From assembly GCA_020355165.1 (NCBI GenBank), contig CP070661.1, positions 1,484,228 through 1,516,889 of the forward strand: a stretch of 32,662 nucleotides of DNA, written 5' to 3'. The translations under genes and the position numbers were made by a program. Source of the DNA: Burkholderiales bacterium. Lineage in GTDB: Bacteria > Pseudomonadota > Gammaproteobacteria > Burkholderiales > Burkholderiaceae_F. The notes below the pieces were generated by a model that worked only from the letters and a program-made list of their open reading frames with translations, ran no database searches and had not been told where the DNA came from. Within the stretch, counting starts at the first letter, position 1, and every line of letters starts with the position of its first letter. Of this stretch, positions 26,901-32,662 are shown one piece after another.

Positions 26901-29687
26901 CTCGCCGGCATCACCGCCACCATCGGTCTGCAGACGGTCTGGGCGCTGGCCGAGCCGCTCGACGGCCTGCTGCACGAGATGAGCCACCTCGGACAGGCGC
27001 CGGAGGCCGTGCTGAGCGGTGCCCAGTTCGACACGCTGGAACGGGTCATCGACCGTGTCCGCGGCATGCTGCACCAGTTCGCCGCCGGCATCTATCCGCC
27101 CGAGGCGCCGGCGGAAGCCTCGGCGATCGACGAGCTGGTCAGTTACGTCCGCAATCGCCGCGCGCTCGCGGCGGAACAGGCTGTCACGGCAGCGGAAGCC
27201 GCGGCCAGCGTGGCTGCCGTCGCGCCACCGCTCAGCACCGCGGCGGCCGAGCCGCCGGCGCAGGCAGAAGAGGCAGCGGACCGCCAGGAGCCCAGCGAGG
27301 CGGCGGCCGAGGCGGCCCAGCCCGCGGCCGAAGCGGCCGTTGCAGTGCAGGTGTCCGACGACATCGATGTCGACCTGCTGCCGGTCTTCCTGGCCGAGGC
27401 GGGCGACCTGCTGCCCGCCGTCGGCAGCCAGCTGCGAATGCTGGCCGAGCACCCGGCCGACCGCGCGCCGATGCGCGAACTGATGCGCCTGCTGCACACG
27501 GTCAAGGGCAGCGCCCGGATGGCGGGGGCGATGCGGCTGGGCGAGCTGCTGCACGACATGGAAACGCGGATCGAGGCGGCGATGACGCTGCCGCAGCTGC
27601 CGGCCGAGCTGGCCGATGGCCTGCTGGCGCGCTACGACGTCGCGATGACGCTGTACGACGGCCTGCAGCAGGGCAAGTCGGTCGAGATCCCGCTGCTGGC
27701 CGAGTCGCCGGCCGCGCCGGCGGCCGAGCCCGCGCCGGCCGCCGCCGAGGCGGCTGCATCGGCCGAGCAGGCGCCGGCGACGACGGAGGAAGGCCACGCC
27801 GAGCCCGCGCCGGCGGCAGAGGCAACGGCGGCGCCGTCCTTCATCCGCGTGCGGGCCGACGTACTCGACAAGCTGGTCGACCAGGCCGGCGAGGTGCTGA
27901 TCGCCCGCTCGCGGGTCGAGAACCACACGGCGCTCGTCAAGGCGTCGCTGGCCGATCTGAACGAGAACATCCACCGCCTGCGCCTGCAGATGCGCGACCT
28001 CGAGATCCAGGCCGAGGCGCAGATCCAGGCGCGGTCGGAGAAGCTGTCGCGCGATTCGGTCGCCTTCGATCCGCTCGAGTTCGACCGCTTCACGCGGCTG
28101 CAGGAACTCACCCGCATGATCGCCGAGTCGATCGAGGACGTGGCGACCATCCAGTCGGCGATGTACAAGGGCCTGCAGACGAGCGAGAGCGACCTGTCGT
28201 CGCAGTACCGGCTGACGCGCGAACTGCAGCAGCAGCTGATGCGCGTGCGGCTGGTGCCGTTCGCCAGCATCGCCGAGCGGATCTACCGCGTCGCGCGCCA
28301 GGCCGCCAAGGAGGTGGGCAAGCGCGTCAACGTCGACCTGCGCGGCGGCCGCACCGAGCTGGACCGGGTCGTGCTCGAGCGCATGGCGGGTCCGTTCGAG
28401 CACATGGTGCGCAACGCCATCGTCCACGGGCTGGAGACGCCGGAGAAGCGGCGCGCCGCCGGCAAGGCGGAGACCGGCGAGCTGCGCATGGAAGTGCGGC
28501 AGGAAGGCAACGAGATCCTGATCTCGATCGCCGACGACGGCACCGGGCTGGACCTGGAGCGGATCCGCGCCCGGGCGCTGGCCAGCGGGCTGCTGCGCGC
28601 CGACCAGAACCCGAGCGAGCGCGAGCTGATGGACCTCATCTTCGCGCCGGGCTTCTCCACCGCCTCCGAGCTCACCGAGCTGGCCGGCCGCGGCGTCGGC
28701 ATGGACGTGGTGCGCGCCGAGATGGCCGCCTTCGGCGGCCGCATCGCGATCAGCTCCGAGGCCGGCCGCGGCACCCGCTTCACGCTGAACCTGCCGCTGA
28801 CGCTGGCGGTGACGCAGGTGGTGCTGGCCACCGTCGGCGGCCGCCGCTACGCGATCCCGGCCGGCATGGTCGAGCACGTCAAGCGCGTGCGGCCGGAGGA
28901 TGCGGCCGAGGCGATCGCCGCCGGCGAGATCGAGATGCCGGGCGTCGGCGAGGTGGCGCTGCGCGCGCTGGCCCAGCTGCTCGGCGAGGACTTGACGCTG
29001 CATCAGGGACGGCAGGTGCCGGTGGTGCTGCTGCGCTCGGGCGACGACCGCATGGCGGTGGTCGCCGAAGAGGTCTCGACCAACCAGGAGGTGGTGGTCA
29101 AGACCGTCGGCGTGCAGGTCTCGCGGCTCGCCGGCATCATCGGCGCGACGATTCTCGGCAACGGCGAGATCGTGCTGATCCTCAATCCGCTGCAGCTGAT
29201 CGTCCGCGCGCCGGAGCCGCCGCGGCTGTCGCACACGACGACCGCCGTGCCGCAGGAGGAAGCGGCCGCGCCGACCGGCGACGGCGAGGCCGGCGTGACG
29301 CTGGCGGCCGCGCCGCTGGTGATGGTCGTCGATGACTCGCTGACCGTGCGCCGCGTCACCCAGCGGCTGCTCGAGCGCAGCGGCTACGAGGTGCTGCTGG
29401 CCAAGGACGGTGTCGACGCCGTGCGCCAGCTGCAGGAGGTGCGCCCGGACGTGATGCTGGTCGACATCGAGATGCCGCGCATGGACGGCTTCGACCTGAC
29501 GCGCCACGTGCGCGGCACCGAGCTGACGCGCTCGATCCCGATCGTGATGATCACTTCGCGCACCGCCGACAAGCACCGGCGCATGGCGATGGAGCTCGGC
29601 GTCAACGCCTACCTCGGCAAGCCGTACCAGGACGACGAACTGATCGCCCTGCTGCGCAGCTACGTCAAGGAACGCGTGCTCGACTGA
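23916..29687 (+). CDS. pilL: PilL/ChpA-type hybrid histidine kinase of the Pil-Chp system
   Basis: This protein has 1923 residues. Four candidate phospho-His sites are visible: His59 (HEAGG), His747 (HTLKG), His994 (HSLAG) and His1194 (HTVKG); only 747 and 1194 have the full HxxKG Hpt motif. Residues about 150-400, with FWWVVHGLLAAL, form a FimL/Hpt-like domain. The CheA core follows from about 1309: dimerisation region, N box HMVRNAIVHGLE (His1496), DDGTGLDL (Asp1540), GRGVGMDVV, then a CheW-like domain (about 1630-1765) and a receiver domain (about 1800-1923) with Asp1850. Long Ala/Glu-rich linkers separate the domains. The kinase phosphorylates PilG and PilH. I prefer the ATG at 23916 because GGAGG sits five bases before it; a GTG at 23910 is possible. 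Confidence 0.95.
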   Translation: MGEMTMRQPLIEPGPDAAPLAWLAGEIRVATEAALAGVRQFLGDKGDLEALRRAAAQVHEAGGALRMLDLRGAALLLDSVEQLLRRWETAPGDCSAAAVQKLESALQALAAYLEGLRAGRADQPIRLFPHYRDILQLVGAARVHPADLMFPDLSRRPALARINVRPMTGDQLRVRRVRFEGALLRFLRDASNKDARREMREALEDLERLPQRGLARSFWWVVHGLLAALEADALAVDVDLKRVLARVNLQMRRLIEGGGAVAERLLVDALYYIGRADPGVARVAEARQLYDLDALLPADYERSKLVLLDADQVRVLREALVEAKSVWNEAAVSGDASAFVEHVGAARRAAAALELDPIELLLGEIGTLAGEFAEAPVSAREPLAIEVATALLLVDLGVDELPNLDERFDSRARAMIERLRAARLGEAPVAVDAWLTELARRAQDRLTMQTVILEMNGLLREVEQRLDRFFREPAERDELASLDGMLEQMASVLSLLGFEEVVAALDDARATVRRYADPATPADAADFARLAGNLGAVGFFIETLQQEPDRPRSHFSWHADSAVFSADMAVPRRDLLADDDDDGLQADTAEPETGGEDNVESAARQHLERAGELAARLAAAPADAGAARELVDVTLQLANDADLLDDAALKSRAREVTAAARRLIDKPDAALAKRLPQLLAPASAEPATATAAAAPLPQSQAAADQELMSIFVEEAQEVLAGIDEQLDALRAARGDLARMTTVRRAFHTLKGSSRMVGLASYGEGAWAVEQCFNAWLSQERAATDDLLAMAAAARTLMGDWTRRIQVDPAAAIDPQPLIDAAHGVREGQPFAIDSAVLQPADERLPEPSAEIDILEAFESLIQPAGETAAADGEARSDADVARFEAELAAAWSAAGPAVDEESIAGAATDQAASAATAETAAEPAQQASATAAAESAAADGEEIRRIGPVTISHGLFGVFLGEADDTVRTLSQDVAEWRFEPSRKVSPTAMRASHSLAGITATIGLQTVWALAEPLDGLLHEMSHLGQAPEAVLSGAQFDTLERVIDRVRGMLHQFAAGIYPPEAPAEASAIDELVSYVRNRRALAAEQAVTAAEAAASVAAVAPPLSTAAAEPPAQAEEAADRQEPSEAAAEAAQPAAEAAVAVQVSDDIDVDLLPVFLAEAGDLLPAVGSQLRMLAEHPADRAPMRELMRLLHTVKGSARMAGAMRLGELLHDMETRIEAAMTLPQLPAELADGLLARYDVAMTLYDGLQQGKSVEIPLLAESPAAPAAEPAPAAAEAAASAEQAPATTEEGHAEPAPAAEATAAPSFIRVRADVLDKLVDQAGEVLIARSRVENHTALVKASLADLNENIHRLRLQMRDLEIQAEAQIQARSEKLSRDSVAFDPLEFDRFTRLQELTRMIAESIEDVATIQSAMYKGLQTSESDLSSQYRLTRELQQQLMRVRLVPFASIAERIYRVARQAAKEVGKRVNVDLRGGRTELDRVVLERMAGPFEHMVRNAIVHGLETPEKRRAAGKAETGELRMEVRQEGNEILISIADDGTGLDLERIRARALASGLLRADQNPSERELMDLIFAPGFSTASELTELAGRGVGMDVVRAEMAAFGGRIAISSEAGRGTRFTLNLPLTLAVTQVVLATVGGRRYAIPAGMVEHVKRVRPEDAAEAIAAGEIEMPGVGEVALRALAQLLGEDLTLHQGRQVPVVLLRSGDDRMAVVAEEVSTNQEVVVKTVGVQVSRLAGIIGATILGNGEIVLILNPLQLIVRAPEPPRLSHTTTAVPQEEAAAPTGDGEAGVTLAAAPLVMVVDDSLTVRRVTQRLLERSGYEVLLAKDGVDAVRQLQEVRPDVMLVDIEMPRMDGFDLTRHVRGTELTRSIPIVMITSRTADKHRRMAMELGVNAYLGKPYQDDELIALLRSYVKERVLD

Positions 29688-29692
29688 CGCGC

Positions 29693-29719
29693 GTCGCCGG
29701 CGCCGACCGCGCCGGCGAC
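29693..29719 (+). terminator. Hairpin after pilL, probable transcription end
   Basis: A perfect 11-bp GC-rich stem (gtcgccggcgc / gcgccggcgac) with a 5-base loop starts six bases after the pilL stop. No T-run follows, so intrinsic termination is uncertain, but the position fits the operon end. Confidence 0.5.
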
Positions 29720-29880
29720 TCAGGGCTGCCGCAGCGCGTGTTGCGGCTGATCACCCGGGCGGCGGCTGGCAGCAGGCTGTCGTCGGCGATCCCGGTGCCT
29801 GCGCTGGCGCGCCCGGCCCGCCTGCAGCAGCCAGCCAGGCGTTGGCCGCGGTGCCGTGCGGGCCGCTGCGGCGCAGCGCC

Positions 29881-29886
29881 TACAAT
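29881..29886 (+). promoter_or_regulatory. Possible -10 element for pyrF
   Basis: TACAAT lies 33 bases before the GTG start of pyrF, which would leave a short leader. No good -35 is found at the usual spacing. Confidence 0.4.
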
Positions 29887-29918
29887 CGGCGCCGCCGCCT
29901 TCCCCGATCTCGCCGACC

Positions 29919-30737
29919 GTGACCTTCATCGACAAGCTCAGGTCGCGCTGGCAAAGCGCGGACTCCCTGCTGTGCGTCGGGCTCGATCCCGACCCGACCC
30001 GCTTTCCGGCCCACCTGCGCGGGCGCGACGACGCCATCTTCGCCTTCTGCGCGGCGATCGCCGATGCGACCGCCGCCTATGCCTGCGCCTTCAAGCCGCA
30101 GGTCGCCTACTTCGCCAGTGCCCGCGCCGAAGACCAGCTCGAGAGCCTGATCGCCCACCTGCAGCGCAGTCATCCGCAGGTGCCGGTGGTGCTCGACGCC
30201 AAGCGCGGCGACATCGGCGCCACGGCCGGGCACTACGCGCGCGAGGCGTTCGAGCGCTACGGTGCCGACGCGGTGACGCTGTCGCCCTTCATGGGCCGCG
30301 ATTCGATCGAGCCGTTCATGGCCTACGCCGACCGCGGCATCTTCGTGCTGTGCCGGACCAGCAATCCCGGCGGCGACGACCTGCAGATGCTCGAGGTGGA
30401 CGGCGAGCGCCTGTACGAGCGCGTCGCGCGCCTGGTTGCCGGGAACTGGAACGCCGGCGGCCAGCTCGGGCTGGTGGTCGGCGCGACCTACCCGGCGGAA
30501 CTCGCCCGCGTGCGCGCCCTGGTCGGCGAGCTGCCGCTGCTGGTGCCCGGCATCGGCGCGCAGGGTGGCGACGTGCAGGCCAGCGTCCACGCCGGCCGGA
30601 CCGCCGACGGCACCGGCATGCTGATCAACTCGTCGCGGGCCATCCTGTACGCCGGCTCCGGCGAGAATTTCGCCGAGGCGGCCGCCAGCGCCGCGCGCCA
30701 CACGCGCGACGAGATCAACCGCCACCGCCGGCGCTGA
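29919..30737 (+). CDS. pyrF: Orotidine 5'-phosphate decarboxylase (group 2)
   Basis: This 272-residue enzyme makes UMP from OMP, the last step of de novo pyrimidine synthesis. LCVGLDPDP (18-26), FKPQVAYF, the catalytic [11 protein letters not shown] (Asp93, Lys95, Asp98), [15 protein letters not shown] and [11 protein letters not shown] are as in the long group 2 PyrF. I chose the GTG at 29919, because [11 protein letters not shown] matches the usual MTFIxKL start; an in-frame start at 29856 would add 21 Ala/Pro-rich residues. It follows the hairpin after pilL, so it is probably transcribed alone. It is convergent with the DenD-like gene. Confidence 0.95.
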   Translation: MTFIDKLRSRWQSADSLLCVGLDPDPTRFPAHLRGRDDAIFAFCAAIADATAAYACAFKPQVAYFASARAEDQLESLIAHLQRSHPQVPVVLDAKRGDIGATAGHYAREAFERYGADAVTLSPFMGRDSIEPFMAYADRGIFVLCRTSNPGGDDLQMLEVDGERLYERVARLVAGNWNAGGQLGLVVGATYPAELARVRALVGELPLLVPGIGAQGGDVQASVHAGRTADGTGMLINSSRAILYAGSGENFAEAAASAARHTRDEINRHRRR

Positions 30738-30793
30738 GTCTCACCGCCGCCGAGGGCGCACGCCGCTGTCTTGCGGCGGCCCGCCGACGGCGG

Positions 30794-31780
30794 CTAGCGC
30801 ATCGCCGCCGGCGCGTACTGCCGCATGTATTCGCGCAGGATCGAGGCGAAGTCGGCGTCCTGCGCAAAGCCCATCGCCCGCGCCCGCGCCGTGTCGAACC
30901 GCGCCGGCCAGGTGCGAACGATCGCCGCGATCGGCTCGTCGGCCTCGAAGCGAACACGCGCGGCGACCTCGTCGCCGGCGGCCTGGCGCAGCGCCTCGAC
31001 CATCTCCGCCACCGTGGCGGTGAGACCGGGCAGGTTCACCGAGCGCTGCGTGCCCCACGCCGAAGCCGGCAGCTGGTGCGCGTGCACCATCGCCTTGACC
31101 GCCGTCGACGGCGACGACATCCACATGCCGGTCGACGGCTCGACCGGGCAGACCGCCTCGACGCCGGCGAGCGGCTCGCGGATGACGCCGCTGGCGAAGC
31201 TCGACGCCGCCGCGTTCGGCTTGCCCGGCCGGACGACGATCGTCGGCAGGCGCACGCAGCGGCCGTCGATGAACCCCTTGCGCGAGCAGTCGCCGACCAG
31301 CAGTTCGCCGATCAGCTTCTGCACGCCGTAGCTCGCCTGCGGCGTCGGCGTCGTGCCGTCGGTGACCACCGCCGGCAGCGGCTGGCCGAACACTGCCACG
31401 CTGCTGGCGAAGACCACCTTGGGCGCCTGCCGCTGCCGCCGGCAGGCCTCGAGCAGCCCGCGCGTGCCGTCGAGGTTCACCCGCATGCCGAGGTCGAAGT
31501 CGCGCTCGGCCTCACCGCTGACCACGGCGGCCAGGTGGAAGACGCTGTCGGTGTCGGCATCGAGCACGCCGCCGATGAACGCAGCGTCGCTGACGTCGCC
31601 GAGCACGTAGGTCAGCCGCCGGTCGGTGACCGGCTCGCTGCACTCGCCACGGTCGACGGCAACGATGCGCTCGATGCCACGCTCGCGCCCGGCGGCGTCG
31701 GTGAGCGCACCGCGCTCGCACAGGGCGCGGATCAGGCGCTGGCCGAGGAAGCCGCTGCCTCCGGTGACGACGACTTTCAT
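30794..31780 (-). CDS. denD: NAD-dependent epimerase/dehydratase family protein, DenD (D-erythronate dehydrogenase)-like
   Basis: This 328-residue extended SDR enzyme has VTGGSGFLGQRL (5-16, the Rossmann GxxGxxG), FHLAAVVSGEAERDFD, SSVAVFG and the catalytic Tyr151-x-x-x-Lys155 (SYGVQK). The AAVVSGEAE and VRPGKPNAAASSFASGVIREPL stretches resemble DenD, which oxidises D-erythronate to 2-oxo-tetronate. No kinase or aldolase of that pathway is next to it, so the substrate is open. I chose the ATG at 31780 with GGGAG five bases upstream; a GTG at 31786 overlaps that site. The gap to the DUF3025 gene upstream is 30 bases, so co-transcription is likely. Confidence 0.82.
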   Translation of the reverse strand: MKVVVTGGSGFLGQRLIRALCERGALTDAAGRERGIERIVAVDRGECSEPVTDRRLTYVLGDVSDAAFIGGVLDADTDSVFHLAAVVSGEAERDFDLGMRVNLDGTRGLLEACRRQRQAPKVVFASSVAVFGQPLPAVVTDGTTPTPQASYGVQKLIGELLVGDCSRKGFIDGRCVRLPTIVVRPGKPNAAASSFASGVIREPLAGVEAVCPVEPSTGMWMSSPSTAVKAMVHAHQLPASAWGTQRSVNLPGLTATVAEMVEALRQAAGDEVAARVRFEADEPIAAIVRTWPARFDTARARAMGFAQDADFASILREYMRQYAPAAMR

Positions 31781-31810
31781 CTGCACTCCCGCTGAAGGAA
31801 CCCCGCCAGT

Positions 31811-32602
31811 CTATGCCTGCCGGTTGCCGGCGCCGGCCGCGACGCGACGATGCGCACGAAACACCGCCGTGTCCTCGTAGAAAGCGGGATCCTCGTTGTC
31901 GGGCCACCAGCCCGGGATACCGAGCACCGGCAGGTGCGACAGCAATGGCGGCGACAGCGGCGCCTGCCGGATCCACTGCGACACGCTCCGGTCCGCCGCC
32001 GCGGCGGTCGCTGCCGCCGGCGGCAGGCACACCACCACCGCGGTCAGCCTCTTGTACGGCGCCAGCAGCTTCTCGATCAGCGCGTGGCCGAAGGCGAACG
32101 GCACCCAGTCGCGTCCCCAGCAGGCGCGCTGCGCGTCGAAGAGGAACGCCCAGTCGAGCCGCATCAGCGCAGCGCAGGCTTCCGCGCCCGCGGCGAGCAG
32201 CAGTCCGCTTTCGTCGATCAGCGTGGCCGCGTCGCGCACCGGTCCGCGCCTGCCGCGCACGCCGTCGCGCGCCAGTTCCCCGGCCTGGCGCGCGTTCAGC
32301 GCCGCCTTGGTCAGCGGGAAGGCGAGCCAGACCAGCGCGTTGAACAGGTCGTGCGCGTTGTCGCGCGTCGGCACGCGGCCGCTGGCGGCGATGTGCGCCT
32401 CGTAGGCCGCGCCGCCTGCATCGTCGGCGGCGACGAACTCGATCGGCAGGCCGGCGGCCGTCGTCGTGCCGCGCCGCCGCGCCTCGGCGGAAAGGGCGGC
32501 GCGCCAGTCGGTGCGCTCGACGCATGCGCGAAGCTCGCGCAGCGGCGCCAGCCACGGCGCCTGCCAGTCGATGCGCAGCTGCGTCAGTCCGCCAGCTGCC
32601 AC
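31811..32602 (-). CDS. DUF3025 family protein
   Basis: This protein of 263 residues has unknown function. The family signature is AAYEAHIAASGRVPTRDNAHD followed by LFNALVWLAFPLTKAALN, and the conserved late segments are LFDAQRACWGRDWVPFAFGHALIEKL and LPVLGIPGWWPDNEDPAFYED. There is no signal peptide, so it is probably cytoplasmic. The GTG start at 32602 lies 19 bases inside the end of the upstream gene, which suggests coupling; no better start is evident. Confidence 0.85.
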   Translation of the reverse strand: MAAGGLTQLRIDWQAPWLAPLRELRACVERTDWRAALSAEARRRGTTTAAGLPIEFVAADDAGGAAYEAHIAASGRVPTRDNAHDLFNALVWLAFPLTKAALNARQAGELARDGVRGRRGPVRDAATLIDESGLLLAAGAEACAALMRLDWAFLFDAQRACWGRDWVPFAFGHALIEKLLAPYKRLTAVVVCLPPAAATAAAADRSVSQWIRQAPLSPPLLSHLPVLGIPGWWPDNEDPAFYEDTAVFRAHRRVAAGAGNRQA

Positions 32603-32662
32603 GGCAGCATCTCGCCGGCGGCCAGCGGCACCACGGTCGAGTCGCCGAACCGCAGTTCGCCG
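32584..32662 (-). CDS. C-terminal end of an unidentified gene (cut by window edge)
   Basis: On the minus strand a frame enters from the edge and reads GELRFGDSTVVPLAAGEMLPWQLAD before a TGA at 32584-32586. The 25 residues look protein-like and overlap the DUF3025 start by 19 bases, as in an operon. They are too few to identify the product. Confidence 0.5.
   Translation of the reverse strand, partial: GELRFGDSTVVPLAAGEMLPWQLAD

Noticed and set aside
23784..29576. A 1930-codon open frame antisense to pilJ/pilL
   Set aside because: The translation is a His/Arg/Leu/Gln-rich shadow forced by the strong third-position GC of pilL. It has no domains and no ribosome-binding site, and lies opposite a clear kinase.
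30761..30778. Hairpin cgccgc / gcggcg between pyrF and the DenD-like gene as a bidirectional terminator
   Set aside because: Only a 6-bp stem, no T-run on either strand, and such short GC palindromes are frequent at this base composition.

Overview
The window is gene-dense, GC-rich chromosomal DNA from a proteobacterium, most likely a betaproteobacterium (Rhodocyclales or Burkholderiales type). This rests on three things: the algH-yqgF-pyrR-pyrB-pyrC' cluster, the hemL / rubredoxin-pilGHIJL arrangement, and a groESL operon with both a sigma-32-like promoter and a CIRCE operator. I see no tRNA, rRNA, insertion sequence, prophage or CRISPR array. Both edges cut a gene.

Layout. 1-1580 (+): end of gmhB, then rfaE2 (ADP-heptose synthesis for LPS) and apaH (Ap4A hydrolase). 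1498-6198 (-): a tightly coupled operon algH-yqgF-pyrR-pyrB-pyrC' followed by plsC, whose 3' end overlaps apaH tail to tail. 6270-7709 (+): a DNA photolyase. 7720-9509 (-): an MFS transporter and a small exported cysteine-containing protein. 9886-12153 (-): groES-groEL with terminator, CIRCE operator and heat-shock promoter. 12385-13993 (+), divergent from groESL: a solitary Cas6e/CasE-like protein followed by a thioredoxin-TPR protein of the CnoX (chaperedoxin) type. 14038-15513 (+): a PBP4-type D-Ala-D-Ala carboxypeptidase. 15604-19711 (-): hemL, a DsbD/ScsB-like disulfide reductase and an exported redoxin. 19984-29687 (+): rubredoxin and the Pil-Chp chemosensory system pilG, pilH, pilI, pilJ and a 1923-residue pilL. 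29919-30737 (+): pyrF. 30794-32662 (-): a DenD-like dehydrogenase, a DUF3025 protein and the last codons of an unidentified gene.

How the genes work together. The pyr genes form a carbamoyl-aspartate module in which the dihydroorotase-like subunit has lost nearly all metal ligands, as in the Pseudomonas PyrB-PyrC' assembly. pyrF, a later enzyme of the same pathway, lies about 24 kb away. groESL and CnoX form a proteostasis neighbourhood. The Cas6e-like gene inside it is the most unexpected item: a CRISPR-RNA-endonuclease fold with no array and no other cas gene in the window. The Pil-Chp operon would control type IV pili, but no methyltransferase or methylesterase gene follows pilL here.
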